A DNA stretch of 53,701 nucleotides from an uncultured Zoogloea sp. (GCA_937967645.1 CALBTT010000075.1:1-53701); one strand, 5' to 3'; shown: positions 32,282 to 41,601, numbered from the stretch's first letter. Program-made: numbers and translations. Notes: a model not told the origin generated them from the sequence alone.

Positions 32282-33622
32282 ATGGACCGGGCTCCCCTGG
32301 GCAGTTTCGTGTCGCGCCGCGAAGGTGGCCGGCGTATCGCCGTGATCGGCTCAGGCATCGCCGGCCTGGCCAGCGCCTGGTTGCTCAGCCGTGACCATGA
32401 GGTGGTGCTCTTCGAGGCGGGTGACTACCTGGGCGGCCACACCCACACGGTGGACGTGAAAGTCGATGGCCGGCAGTTTCCGGTGGATACCGGTTTCCTG
32501 GTTTTCAACCGGCGCACCTACCCCAACCTGTGTGCCCTGTTCAGCCTGCTCGGGGTGGAGTCCGTCGAGAGCGAGATGTCTTTTGGCGTGAGCCTGGCCA
32601 GCCCCGACCTGGAATGGGCGGGCAGTGATCTAGGCAGTCTCTTTGCCCAGCGCAGCAATCTGGTGAGGGGGGCGTTCTGGGGCATGCTGGCGGATATCCG
32701 GCGCTTCAACCGCGAGACCACGCGGATGGCCCTGGCGGGTGAGACGCCAGACATTGCCCTGGGGGACTACCTGGCGCTGAACCGCTACGGTAGCGCCTTC
32801 CGCGACTGGTACCTGATCCCCATGGCGGCGGCGATCTGGAGCTGCCCGACGCGCAGCATGATGGCCTATCCGCTGGCCACCTTCGTGCGCTTCTGCCACA
32901 ACCACGGCCTGCTGCAGATCTTCGACCGACCGCGCTGGTACACCGTGAAGAACGGGGCACGCAGCTACGTTGACGCGCTGAGCGCCGGGATCGGCGAGAT
33001 CCGCCTGAAGACGCCGGTGCTGCACGTACAGCGGGAGGAGGGGGTCGGCGCGCTGGTGCGGACGGCTACGGCACAGGAGCGCTTCGACGAGGTGGTCTTC
33101 GCCTGCCATTCCGATCAGACCCTGGCCCTGCTCGGCGACGGTGCGACCGCAGAAGAGCGGGCCGTGCTCGGCGCCGTGCGCTACCAGCGCAACGACGCCT
33201 GGCTGCACACCGACCCGCGTCTCCTGCCGCGGCGCCGCGGGGTGTGGTCCGCGTGGAACTACTTCTCCGGCCACGGCCTGCCTGGCGAGCGCCCCGTGTC
33301 GGTGTCCTACCTGATCAACCGCCTGCAGCCGCTGCCGGTGGAAACGCCGGTGGTGGTGACCCTCAACCCCTTCGACGAGCCGGCACCGCAACACGTGATC
33401 GGGCGCTACGACTATGCCCACCCCGTCTTCGACCAAGGCGCGATCGACGCCCAGGCCCGCCTGCCGGCGCTGCAGGGCCGCCTGCACAGCTGGTTTGCCG
33501 GCGCCTGGACGGGCTACGGCTTCCATGAGGACGGGTTGAAGTCCGCCCTCGTCGTTGCCGCCGCCCTGGGCGTGCAGGCGTCGTGGCAGGGCCACGCGCG
33601 GGCATTGGCGGAGGCGCGCTGA
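32282..33622 (+). CDS. FAD-dependent amine-oxidase-like oxidoreductase
   Basis: The 446-residue product starts with a dinucleotide-binding fold (IAVIGSGIAGLASAWLLSRDHEVVLFEAGDYLGGHTHT), characteristic of flavin amine oxidase/desaturase-type enzymes. It has DTGFLVFNRRTYPNL, and the C-terminal FAD contact lies in WFAGAWTGYGFHEDGLKSALVVA. This type is regularly found with DUF1365 and a cyclopropane fatty acid synthase, and is thought to oxidise modified acyl chains. An AGGAG site precedes the ATG at 32282. It overlaps the next gene by one base. Confidence 0.9.
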   Translation: MDRAPLGSFVSRREGGRRIAVIGSGIAGLASAWLLSRDHEVVLFEAGDYLGGHTHTVDVKVDGRQFPVDTGFLVFNRRTYPNLCALFSLLGVESVESEMSFGVSLASPDLEWAGSDLGSLFAQRSNLVRGAFWGMLADIRRFNRETTRMALAGETPDIALGDYLALNRYGSAFRDWYLIPMAAAIWSCPTRSMMAYPLATFVRFCHNHGLLQIFDRPRWYTVKNGARSYVDALSAGIGEIRLKTPVLHVQREEGVGALVRTATAQERFDEVVFACHSDQTLALLGDGATAEERAVLGAVRYQRNDAWLHTDPRLLPRRRGVWSAWNYFSGHGLPGERPVSVSYLINRLQPLPVETPVVVTLNPFDEPAPQHVIGRYDYAHPVFDQGAIDAQARLPALQGRLHSWFAGAWTGYGFHEDGLKSALVVAAALGVQASWQGHARALAEAR

Positions 33623-34395
33623 TGGGTCGGCCCGACTTCGAGCCGGTGGTCTGCATGGGCGCGGTGATGCACGAGCGGACGCGTCCGACGCACAACCGCT
33701 TCATCTACCCCCTGGCCACCCTGCGCATTCCGCTGAGCCGTTTGGCGCAGCTCAAGGTGCCCCTGCTCGGCGTCGACAGGCCCAACCTGTTCACCCTTCA
33801 CAGCCGCGACCACGGGGCCCGGGATGGCTCGCCGCTGCTGCCGTGGATACGGGAGCTGCTGCACGACCAGGGGCTGCCTGAGGCGGACGGAGAAATCGTG
33901 CTGCAGACCATGCCGCGCATGTTCGGATACCTCTTCAACCCGGTCAGCCTGTGGTTCTGCCACGACCGGGACGGCTGCCTGAGGGCGGTGCTGGCGGCGG
34001 TGAACAACACATTCGGCGAGCGCCATAACTACCTCGTCGCCCACCCCGACCGCCGCCCCATCCTGCCGGGCGATGAACTGCGGGCAAGCAAGGTCTTCCA
34101 TGTGTCGCCCTTCTTTCCGGTACGCGGCGAGTACCGCTTCCGCTTTGCCCGCCAGGGCGGCGTGGTGAGCACCGCCATTGACTACTGGGAGGGGGGGCGC
34201 TGCCAGCTGGCCACCCGCCTGTCGGGGCACGAGCAGCCGCTTACGGGGCGTGCCCTCGCCGCCTGGCTGGCGCGCCTGCCCTTCATGACCTTCGGCGTGA
34301 TCGCCCGCATCCACTGGCAAGCCCTGCGCCTGGCCCTGCGGCGTGTGCCTTTCCATCGCAAACCCCTGCCCCCCACCGAGGAGATTTCTTCATGA
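33622..34395 (+). CDS. DUF1365 family protein
   Basis: The 257-residue product has the DUF1365 pattern: HERTRPTHNRFIYPLATLRIPL near the N-terminus, then MFGYLFNPVSLWFCHDRDG, EVNNTFGERHNY-like (AAVNNTFGERHNYLV) and KVFHVSPFFPV. The function of this family is unproven; it is nearly always next to an FAD oxidoreductase and a cyclopropane fatty acid synthase-like enzyme, so a role in acyl-chain modification is inferred. Its ATG uses the last base of the previous stop, and its end overlaps cfa by 4 bases. Confidence 0.9.
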   Translation: MGRPDFEPVVCMGAVMHERTRPTHNRFIYPLATLRIPLSRLAQLKVPLLGVDRPNLFTLHSRDHGARDGSPLLPWIRELLHDQGLPEADGEIVLQTMPRMFGYLFNPVSLWFCHDRDGCLRAVLAAVNNTFGERHNYLVAHPDRRPILPGDELRASKVFHVSPFFPVRGEYRFRFARQGGVVSTAIDYWEGGRCQLATRLSGHEQPLTGRALAAWLARLPFMTFGVIARIHWQALRLALRRVPFHRKPLPPTEEISS

Positions 34396-35612
34396 ACCAG
34401 CTCGATCAGACTCTTGTCGGCTCGGCCGCAGGACAGGCGGCCCGCCTGCGCCGCGGGACCCGCCTGGTGCTGGGCCTGCTGGACAGCATCGAGGGCGGCG
34501 CCATCGATGTGCATCTGCCCGGCGGCCTGATCCGGCGGGTCGGGCGCGGCCCGGGTGGCCTGCACCTGCAGGTGGACGACGAGACCCTGTTCGACGAAGT
34601 GCTGGCCAAGGGCGACATCGGCTTTGCCGAATCGTGGTTGGCCGGCGACTGGCATACCAACGACCTGGCCGCGCTCCTGACCTTGCTGGCACGTAACCGG
34701 GATCGTCTCCAGAAAGCCATCCACGGCCGCGCCTGGCGCCTGATCGGACACCGCCTGCTTCACCTGCTGCGGGCCAATACCCGGACGGGGTCGCGGCGCA
34801 ACATCAGTGCCCACTACGATCTCGGCAATTCCTTCTACCGACTCTGGCTGGACCCGACGATGACCTACTCCAGCGCCCTCGGCCTGGCTGCCGGAGAGTC
34901 GCTGGAGGTGGCCCAGCGGCGCAAGTACCGGCGCATCCTGGAGCAGCTCGGGGCGCAGCCCGGCCAGCTGATCCTGGAGGTCGGCTGCGGTTGGGGTGGC
35001 TTTGCCGAGGTGGCGGTGACCGAGTTCGGCTGCCGGGTGCTGGGGCTCACCTTGTCCACCGAGCAGCTGGCCTGGGCCCGGGCGCGGGCCGAGCGGGGCG
35101 GCTGGGCCGACCGGGCGGACTTTGAACTGTGCGATTACCGGGATGTGCGCGGCAGCTACGACCATATCGTGTCCATCGAGATGCTGGAGGCGGTGGGGGA
35201 GCGCTTCTGGCCCACTTACTTCGCCCAGCTGCGCGACCGCCTCAAGCCGGGCGGGCAGGCGTTGATCCAGACCATCACGATCGCTGACAGCCTGTTCGCT
35301 TCCTACCGGAAGGGGACGGATTTCATTCAGCGCTATGTTTTTCCTGGCGGGATGCTGCCCAGCCCGCTGGTATTCCGTTACCACGCCGTGCAGGCCGGAC
35401 TGACCGTCACCTCTGACCTGGCATTCGGCGAGGACTACGCGAACACCCTGGTGCGCTGGCACCAGGCCTTCGAGGCGGAGTTGCCCCAGGTGCGGGCCCT
35501 CGGTTACGACGAGCGCTTCGTGCGCCTGTGGCGTTTCTACCTGGCTTACTGCGAGGCGGGTTTCCGCGCCGGCAGCGTGGACGTTCATCAGTTCAGCCTG
35601 CGCCATGCCTGA
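34392..35612 (+). CDS. cfa: Cyclopropane-fatty-acyl-phospholipid synthase family methyltransferase
   Basis: The 406-residue product has an N-terminal lipid-binding domain and a class I SAM methyltransferase domain with LEVGCGWGGFAEVAV (motif I, about 196-210). ISAHYDLGNSFYRLWLDPTMTYSSA is the family signature, and QTITIADSLFASYRKGTDFIQRYVFPGGMLPS is typical of Cfa. It methylates unsaturated acyl chains of membrane phospholipids. In neighbourhoods such as this one the homologue may instead be a methylase of the furan fatty acid pathway; sequence alone does not decide. Starts by a 4-base overlap with the DUF1365 gene. Confidence 0.92.
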   Translation: MNQLDQTLVGSAAGQAARLRRGTRLVLGLLDSIEGGAIDVHLPGGLIRRVGRGPGGLHLQVDDETLFDEVLAKGDIGFAESWLAGDWHTNDLAALLTLLARNRDRLQKAIHGRAWRLIGHRLLHLLRANTRTGSRRNISAHYDLGNSFYRLWLDPTMTYSSALGLAAGESLEVAQRRKYRRILEQLGAQPGQLILEVGCGWGGFAEVAVTEFGCRVLGLTLSTEQLAWARARAERGGWADRADFELCDYRDVRGSYDHIVSIEMLEAVGERFWPTYFAQLRDRLKPGGQALIQTITIADSLFASYRKGTDFIQRYVFPGGMLPSPLVFRYHAVQAGLTVTSDLAFGEDYANTLVRWHQAFEAELPQVRALGYDERFVRLWRFYLAYCEAGFRAGSVDVHQFSLRHA

Positions 35613-36132
35613 TCGGCGGCGGGTCCTGCTGCTGGGCTTGTGTCTGTTTGCGTCGGCCGCAACGGCGGCCCTGCCCGAGCCGGTCCGTGCCCTGGCACCG
35701 GGCTGGCGGATGCTGGGCAGCGGTGAAGCCCGCTTTGTCGGCCTGCGCCTCTACGATGCCAGCCTGTGGGTGAGTGGGCAGGCGTGGAGCGACAGTCAGC
35801 CCTATGCCCTGGTCCTTACCTACGCACGCGGGTTCAGCAGGTCCACGCTGGTGTCCACCAGCCTCGACGAGATGCGTCGCCTGGGGGGCGGTGACGAGGC
35901 GGTCCTGGCACGCTGGAGGGCAGAGCTCGAGCGGGTGTTTCCCGATGTCTCCGAAGGGGAGACCATCGTCGGGGTCAGCCTGCCCGGACGGGGGGCGGCG
36001 TTTTATCACCAGGGGCGGTTGCTCGGGGAGGTCGCCGACCCGGCCTTCGCCCAGACATTCTTTGCCATCTGGCTGGACCGCCGGACCCGTGTGCCGGCGC
36101 TGCGGGCCCGCCTGTTCGGGCAGCCCGCATGA
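35605..36132 (+). CDS. Chalcone-isomerase-like exported protein
   Basis: The 175-residue product has a signal peptide (to about residue 21) and the chalcone-isomerase-like fold pattern: LGSGEARFVGLRLYDASLWVSG, YALVLTYARGFS, and a C-terminal FAQTFFAIWLDRRTRVPALRARLFG. Bacterial members are periplasmic and of unknown activity; the plant name does not imply flavonoid chemistry. It overlaps cfa by 8 bases and the MFS gene by 4, so it belongs to the operon. Confidence 0.85.
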   Translation: MPDRRRVLLLGLCLFASAATAALPEPVRALAPGWRMLGSGEARFVGLRLYDASLWVSGQAWSDSQPYALVLTYARGFSRSTLVSTSLDEMRRLGGGDEAVLARWRAELERVFPDVSEGETIVGVSLPGRGAAFYHQGRLLGEVADPAFAQTFFAIWLDRRTRVPALRARLFGQPA

Positions 36133-37385
36133 GTGCCGGCACCGCGCCGGCCGGGCTGGTGTGGCGCTATGGTCTGCTCGGCCTGCCGCTGGCCTTCGCG
36201 GCCTTGCCCATCTACGTGCATGTGCCCCATCTCTACGCTGCCGAGATGGGGCTCAGCCTGTCGCTGGTAGGCGCGATCCTGCTTGCCACGCGGGTCGCTG
36301 ATGCCTTTGCCGATCCGCTGATCGGCTGGTTCTCGGACCGCCGGGGGGCACGCCGGGGACTGGTCGCCCTGGCCCTGCTGCCGCTGGTGCTGGGCCTGTC
36401 CGCGCTGCTGATTCCGCCGGCAGGCGCCGGTGCGTTGTGGCTGGCCGTTGGCTTGGTGCTGGTCAGCGCTGGCTACTCCCTGGCGACGATCAACCATGCC
36501 GCCTGGGGGGCTGAACTGGGCGACGACGACGATGCGCGTACCCGCCTGGTGGCCAGCCGGGAGGGATTCGGGCTGCTCGGCGTGATGCTGGCGTCCGCCC
36601 TGCCGGGCCTGCTGGCGGGCAGCCTGCCGGCGGGGCTGGCGCGCCTGGCGGTGGTGTTCATCGTCCTGCTCGGGCTGGTTGCCCTGGTCAGCCTGCCCGC
36701 CTTACCGCAGGGGCACCGCCCGCCGCCTCTGGCCGAGCGGCCCTGGGCCGGCCTGCGCCAGGCCCTGGCCGAGCGGCCTTTCGCGATGTTGCTCGGGGTG
36801 TTCGCGGTGAACGGCATCGCGGCGGCGATTCCGGCCTCCACCGTGCTGTTCTTCGTGGCCGATGTGGTGCAGCGGGAGGACCTCTCCGGGCCGTTCCTGG
36901 CGCTCTACTTCGTGGCGGGGGCGGTTGGCCTGCCCTTGTGGGTCCGGCTGGCCCGCCGCATCGGCAAGCCGCTGGCCTGGCTGACCGGGATGGGGCTGGC
37001 GGTGGTCGTGTTTGCCTGGGCGGGTCGCCTGGGCGCCGGTGATGCCTGGGCCTTCGGCCTGATCTGTGTGCTGTCCGGGCTGGCGCTGGGAGCAGATCTG
37101 GCCCTGCCGGCGGCGATCCTGGCCGACCAGCTGGCACGTCTGCGCTCGCCCCGGGCCGGTGCCTGCTTCGGCTGCTGGGCTTTCGTGGCCAAGGCGAGTC
37201 TGGCGCTGGCGGCGGGCCTGGCCCTGCCAGTGCTCGATGCGCTGGGTTACTCGCCGGGCTTGCGCGAGCCGTCGGCGGTCTCCGCTCTGGCGCTCGTCTA
37301 TGGGGGGCTGCCCCTTGGCCTCAAGTTACTGGCCGCCGGCCTGCTGTGGCGCTGGCGGAAAATCCTCGATGGGAGGGAAGCATGA
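36129..37385 (+). CDS. MFS transporter (GPH/MFS_2-like)
   Basis: The product has 418 residues with about twelve membrane segments. RVADAFADPLIGWFSDRRGARRG between helices 2 and 3 is the cation-symporter (GPH/MFS_2) form of the major facilitator loop. Substrate is unknown; the operon context suggests a lipid or lipid-derived compound, or a small stress-related solute. It overlaps both neighbours by 4 bases. Confidence 0.85.
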   Translation: MSAGTAPAGLVWRYGLLGLPLAFAALPIYVHVPHLYAAEMGLSLSLVGAILLATRVADAFADPLIGWFSDRRGARRGLVALALLPLVLGLSALLIPPAGAGALWLAVGLVLVSAGYSLATINHAAWGAELGDDDDARTRLVASREGFGLLGVMLASALPGLLAGSLPAGLARLAVVFIVLLGLVALVSLPALPQGHRPPPLAERPWAGLRQALAERPFAMLLGVFAVNGIAAAIPASTVLFFVADVVQREDLSGPFLALYFVAGAVGLPLWVRLARRIGKPLAWLTGMGLAVVVFAWAGRLGAGDAWAFGLICVLSGLALGADLALPAAILADQLARLRSPRAGACFGCWAFVAKASLALAAGLALPVLDALGYSPGLREPSAVSALALVYGGLPLGLKLLAAGLLWRWRKILDGREA

Positions 37386-37909
37386 CAAAGATGATGATGG
37401 CGCTGGCCGGTCTGATCGGCCTGGCCGGCTGCGCCTCGGTGGAGCCGCTGGATTATGCGGCCGAGAAGCCGGAGCTCGACCTGACCCGCTATTTCGACGG
37501 CACCCTGGACGCCCACGGCATGTTCCAGGACCGCTCTGGCAAGGTGGTCAAGCGTTTCCACGTGGAGATCGCCGCCAGCTGGAAAGGCGAGACGGGCACG
37601 CTGGATGAGCGCTTCACCTATTCGGATGGTTCCACTCAGCGCCGTGTGTGGACGCTGACTCGCGTCGATGCGCACCACTTCACCGGCCGGGCCGACGATG
37701 TGGTGGGTGAGGCCCGCGGCGAAGCGCGGGGTAACGCGCTACGCTGGACCTATGTGCTGGCACTTCCAGTGGATGGCAAGGTCTACAACGTGGATTTCGA
37801 CGACTGGATGTTCCTGATGGACGATCGGACCATGCTCAACCGTTCGGTGATGAGCAAGTTCGGGGTCCGCCTCGGCGAGGTCACCCTCAGCTTCCGCAAG
37901 CGCGACTAG
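37382..37909 (+). CDS. DUF3833 lipoprotein
   Basis: The 175-residue product starts with a lipoprotein signal peptide whose lipobox LAGC places the lipidated Cys at residue 17. The rest is beta-rich with LTRYFDGTLDAHGMFQDRSGKVVKRF and GVRLGEVTLSFRKR, the DUF3833 pattern. It is probably anchored in the membrane facing the periplasm; function unknown. Starts by a 4-base overlap with the MFS gene. Confidence 0.87.
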   Translation: MTKMMMALAGLIGLAGCASVEPLDYAAEKPELDLTRYFDGTLDAHGMFQDRSGKVVKRFHVEIAASWKGETGTLDERFTYSDGSTQRRVWTLTRVDAHHFTGRADDVVGEARGEARGNALRWTYVLALPVDGKVYNVDFDDWMFLMDDRTMLNRSVMSKFGVRLGEVTLSFRKRD

Positions 37910-37917
37910 GAATCTCC

Positions 37918-38715
37918 ATGGCTGGTCTGCTGCCCCTGTTTCGACCTCTCAACACGCCGATCACCGATTGGCGGGACCGGCGCGTGTGGATCGTCGGGGC
38001 GTCCAGTGGCATCGGCGCGGCCCTGGCCGCCGACCTTGATGCCCGGGGAGCCCGTCTGGCCTTGTCGGCCCGCAGCGCGGATCGCCTGCGCCAGCAGGCC
38101 GAGGGCTTCCGCGACGCCCTGGCCCTGCCCCTGGACGTAACCGATGCGGGGGCCTTCATCCCGGCGATGATGCAGATCCTCGACACCTGGGGCGGGGTGG
38201 ATCTGGTGATCCTCAACGCCGGGACCTACGCGCCCCTGCGGGCCTGGGAGCTGACCATCGACAATGCGCGGCAGACGGTGCATACCAACCTGCTCGGGGT
38301 CATGGATGGCGTGGCGGCGGTGGTGCCCCAGCTGCTGCGTCAGGGGCATGGGGCGGTGGCCGTGGTGGCCAGCGTGGCCGGCTACCGGGGCCTGCCCCGG
38401 GCCATGGCCTATGGGCCGAGCAAGGCGGCCCTGATCAATTTCGCTGAAACGCTCTACCTGGACCTGGCACCTCGCGGGGTGTCCGTTTTCCTGATCAACC
38501 CGGGCTTCGTGGCCACACCCCTGACTGCCCGCAACGACTTCGAGATGCCGGCCTTGATCTCCGCCGGGGAGGCGGCCCGGCGCATCATCGACGGGTTCGC
38601 CTCGGGCCGCTTCGAGATCCACTTCCCGCGGCGCTTCACGGGCGTGCTGAAGATGCTGCGGCTGCTGCCCGACCGCCTTTACTTCCACCTGATCTCGCGG
38701 AGGACGGGGCTGTGA
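37918..38715 (+). CDS. Short-chain dehydrogenase/reductase
   Basis: The 265-residue product has the SDR cofactor motif GASSGIG near residue 28, NAG (LNAGTYAP), the catalytic Ser (VVASVAGY), YxxxK (YGPSK) and NPGFVATPLT. The Asp/Arg pattern after strand 2 (SARSADRL) suits NADP(H). Substrate unknown; likely an oxidised acyl or aldehyde intermediate in this operon. It follows DUF3833 by 8 bases and overlaps the next gene by 4. Confidence 0.9.
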   Translation: MAGLLPLFRPLNTPITDWRDRRVWIVGASSGIGAALAADLDARGARLALSARSADRLRQQAEGFRDALALPLDVTDAGAFIPAMMQILDTWGGVDLVILNAGTYAPLRAWELTIDNARQTVHTNLLGVMDGVAAVVPQLLRQGHGAVAVVASVAGYRGLPRAMAYGPSKAALINFAETLYLDLAPRGVSVFLINPGFVATPLTARNDFEMPALISAGEAARRIIDGFASGRFEIHFPRRFTGVLKMLRLLPDRLYFHLISRRTGL

Positions 38716-39152
38716 GGACCACCCTTGAGGCGGTGGCAGACCTGATCCGCTTCTACGAAGGTCTGTCTCCGGGCAGCCTGGGCGAGATCAGCCGGCTCTA
38801 CGCACCGGGCGCTTCGTTCAAGGACCCCTTCAACGAGGTCCGCGGCGTCGAGGCGATCGAGCGGATCTTCCGCCACATGTACACCCAGGTGCATGAGCCG
38901 CGCTTCAGCGTGCTGTCCCACTTGGCTGAAGAGGGGGAGGCCTGGCTGGCCTGGGAGTTCCGCTTCCGCTTCAGGGGGTGGAGGAGCGGCGAAGTGCAGT
39001 GCGTGCGGGGGGCCACCCATCTGCGTTTCGCGCCGGATGGGCAGGTGCTGGTGCATCGGGACTACTGGGACAGCGGCGAGGAGCTTTTTGCCAAATTACC
39101 CGTTTTGGGTTTTCTGGTCGGTTGGCTCAGGCGCAGACTGGCGGCGAGCTGA
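38712..39152 (+). CDS. NTF2-like (SnoaL-type) protein
   Basis: The 146-residue product fits the NTF2-like cone fold: ADLIRFYEGLSPGSLGEISRLYAPGASFKDPFNEVRGVEAIERIFRHMY, then paired strands ending RDYWDSGEELFAKLP. Many members are small hydrolases or isomerases, others bind ligands. The GTG at 38712 overlaps the SDR stop, and no ATG is available. It is the last gene that overlaps its neighbours in the operon. Confidence 0.85.
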   Translation: MRTTLEAVADLIRFYEGLSPGSLGEISRLYAPGASFKDPFNEVRGVEAIERIFRHMYTQVHEPRFSVLSHLAEEGEAWLAWEFRFRFRGWRSGEVQCVRGATHLRFAPDGQVLVHRDYWDSGEELFAKLPVLGFLVGWLRRRLAAS

Positions 39153-39282
39153 TGTCTGCATGCTGTTGTGCTGCGGTGCAATAATGTTTAACGCCGCGAT
39201 TTTGCCAAATCTCTAGAATTCGTTCCGCAAACCAGGAGGGCTGTTGTGCCCCCGGGTTGCTCAACGATAGGAGATTCGCGCC

Positions 39283-39519
39283 ATGCAGGCCCACGGTGAT
39301 TTCGTTTTCAAGCCCTACGCGGTGCCGCGCCCCGGCCTCGAGTCCAAGTGGGACGGCTGTTACGACCTGTTCGCCCGGGACGGCGTTCCACTGCGCCGGT
39401 CCATCAGGGTGCCGTCCCCCGAAGGATTCGATGACCCCGAGCTGGCCTGCGTCGCGGCGGAGATCCTGGCTGAATGGGACCTCCGCGACGGCTATGGGAT
39501 TCTTCGCGCCAGTAACTGA
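39283..39519 (+). CDS. Unknown 78-residue protein
   Basis: A small soluble product without signal peptide or membrane segment. It has an aromatic N-terminal part (FVFKPYAVPRPGLESKWDGCYDLFARDG) and an acidic C-terminal helix (ELACVAAEILAEWDLRDGY). AGGAG lies about 10 bases before the ATG. No family recognised. It is 130 bases after the NTF2-like gene, so it probably has its own promoter, and its stop abuts that of the convergent DUF2917 gene. Confidence 0.65.
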   Translation: MQAHGDFVFKPYAVPRPGLESKWDGCYDLFARDGVPLRRSIRVPSPEGFDDPELACVAAEILAEWDLRDGYGILRASN

Positions 39520-39954
39520 TCAGGTCGCGTCGGGGCGCGCTCCGGTGTCTTGATCGCCGCTGCCGCTCGGGGCAAGGTGCCGCCGCAGGGCCCGGGCGGT
39601 GGCGGCCAGCAGCCGGTTCTCGAGCCGGCGCAGCGCGCGCAGGCGGCCGAGCACCGCCTCCAGTGCGTTTCCTCCGGCCTCCACCGGTGCAATCAGGCGG
39701 ATCCGGCCCGCCGCCCCGTCACCAACGGTGCGATCTCCGGCCTGGGACAGGCGAATCCAGCCGGCGGCCTCCAACCAATGTCCGCACCCCTCACGCACGC
39801 AGCTGCGGGGGACCTGCAGCTGGTCTCCGATCCATTGGGGTGGGCCTTCCACCAGCACGTCGGCGCCCTCGGCCAGCAGCAGAGTGCCTGCCTCGACGCG
39901 GGTCAGATACAAGGCGCCGCGGGGCAGGGGCAGGGTTTCGTCTGGGGTTTCCAT
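39520..39954 (-). CDS. DUF2917 family protein
   Basis: The 144-residue product has a cupin-like small beta domain in its first 85 residues (LPRGALYLTRVEAGTLLLAEGADVLVEGPPQWIGDQLQVP), as in DUF2917, and a basic helical tail. The family is of unknown function and is often encoded divergently from a MocR-like regulator, as here. The 174 bases between the two genes should contain both promoters. Confidence 0.7.
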   Translation of the reverse strand: METPDETLPLPRGALYLTRVEAGTLLLAEGADVLVEGPPQWIGDQLQVPRSCVREGCGHWLEAAGWIRLSQAGDRTVGDGAAGRIRLIAPVEAGGNALEAVLGRLRALRRLENRLLAATARALRRHLAPSGSGDQDTGARPDAT

Positions 39955-40128
39955 ATCCGTTCTCCAGCGTGATGGGATGACCTCAGGCTACGGATTCCAG
40001 GGGCGCGGCGGCAGACACAGCCGGGGGCTTTCTGTATCGGTTCAGCGGCCTTTTTTGAGGGCTGTTATGGTGTGCTTTTGCCTTGTCTGTACCTGTGGCC
40101 GGCCAGCGGCTTCGGGGATGATTGCCGG

Positions 40129-41601
40129 ATGGACGCCGAGCACACCGAAACCCTTCTTTATGCCCGCCTGGCGGGCCACTACCGCCAGGCCATCCAGTCC
40201 GGCGTGCTGACGCCTGGAGCGCGCATGCCCTCGGTGCGGACCCTGGTGCGGCAACATGGGGTCAGCCTGTCCACGGCCTTGCAGGCCTGCCGTACCCTGG
40301 AGGACGAAGGCCTGCTGGAGGCACGGCCCCGCTCGGGCTATTTCGTGCAGCCGCTGCGCCGGGCAGCCTTCCGTCCGGTGACCGAGCCGGATCCACGCAG
40401 CTTCACGCAGCCCGTCGCCCAGGCGCCGGACCCGCAGGCCTTCACGGGCATCCACGATCGGGTGTCGGATTTCGTCACCAAGTGCGAGCGCCATCCGGTG
40501 ACGACCAACCTGGCCCTGGCCTTCGGCGCCCCCGAGGCCTATCCCCGCGATGCGCTGCGGGCGGCCGCACAACGGGCCCTGCGGCGGCGCCCCGAGGTGC
40601 TGGTCAGCCCGGTGCCGCCCCAGGGGGACCCGGGGTTCCGGAGCGTGCTGGCGCGGCGCGCCCTGGCCTCGGCGATGAGCCTGACGCCCGACGAGATCCT
40701 GGTGACCCATGGCTGCACCGAGGCGATCAACCTGGCCCTGCGCGCGGTGGCCCGTCCGGGGGATCTGGTCGCCGTCGAGTCGCCCACCTACTTCGGCCTG
40801 CTCCAGGTGATCGAGAGCCTGGGGCTGCGGACCCTGGAGATCCCCACCAGTCCAAGCCGGGGCATTTCGGTGGAGGCGCTCGAGCTGGCCTTCCGTGGCC
40901 AGGAGCGGGTCGCCGCGGTGGTGGTCATCCCCAACTTCCAGAACCCCCTGGGCTGCGTCATGCCCGACGAGGAGAAGCGGCGCCTGGTGAACCTCTGTGA
41001 AGCCCATGGCGTGCCGCTGGTGGAGGACGACATCTATGGCGCCTTGAGTGATGGGCCCCAGCCCCTGAAGTGCTGCAAGGCCTGGGACCGTAGCGGCAAC
41101 GTGATCCACTGCGGGTCCTTCCACAAGACCCTGGCGCCGGGCATGCGCGTCGGCTGGATGACCGGCGGGCGCTGGCAGGACCGCATCCGCATGCTCAAGC
41201 ATGCCCAGAGCCGGCCCAACGATGCGCTGGCCCAGCTGACCCTGGGGGAGTTCATGGGCAGCCGTGCCTTCGATCGCCATCTGGCCCGTCTGCGTGGTCA
41301 GTTGCGGGTCCAGCGGGAGCGCACCGCCGAGACCATCGCCACCCACTTCCCGGCAGGCACCTGCCTCAACATGCCGGGTGGCGGGATGTTGCTGTGGGTC
41401 GAGCTGCCGGAGGGCTGCTCGTCACGGCGCATCTTCGAGGCGGCCCTGCAGGAGGGGATCCGGGTGGCGCCGGGGGCGCTGTTTTCCAACTCGGACCGCT
41501 TCGACCGTTTTCTGCGGATCAGCTGCGGCTATCCCTACTCCGCGCAGATCGAGGCCGCTCTGGTGAGACTTTCCGGAATCGTCGCGGCGGACCGGGGCTG
41601 A
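40129..41601 (+). CDS. MocR-like transcriptional regulator (GntR helix + aminotransferase domain)
   Basis: The 490-residue product has an N-terminal GntR winged helix (about 5-75; GVLTPGARMPSVRTLVRQHGVSLSTALQACRTLEDEGLLEARPRSGYFV). A fold-type I aminotransferase domain follows with the PLP lysine in HCGSFHKTLAPGMRVGW and the pyridine-contacting Asp in LVEDDIYG. MocR proteins bind PLP or its amino adducts and control genes for PLP, GABA, taurine and similar compounds; its target here is probably the divergent DUF2917 gene and itself. The ATG at 40129 suits the domain start. Confidence 0.9.
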   Translation: MDAEHTETLLYARLAGHYRQAIQSGVLTPGARMPSVRTLVRQHGVSLSTALQACRTLEDEGLLEARPRSGYFVQPLRRAAFRPVTEPDPRSFTQPVAQAPDPQAFTGIHDRVSDFVTKCERHPVTTNLALAFGAPEAYPRDALRAAAQRALRRRPEVLVSPVPPQGDPGFRSVLARRALASAMSLTPDEILVTHGCTEAINLALRAVARPGDLVAVESPTYFGLLQVIESLGLRTLEIPTSPSRGISVEALELAFRGQERVAAVVVIPNFQNPLGCVMPDEEKRRLVNLCEAHGVPLVEDDIYGALSDGPQPLKCCKAWDRSGNVIHCGSFHKTLAPGMRVGWMTGGRWQDRIRMLKHAQSRPNDALAQLTLGEFMGSRAFDRHLARLRGQLRVQRERTAETIATHFPAGTCLNMPGGGMLLWVELPEGCSSRRIFEAALQEGIRVAPGALFSNSDRFDRFLRISCGYPYSAQIEAALVRLSGIVAADRG

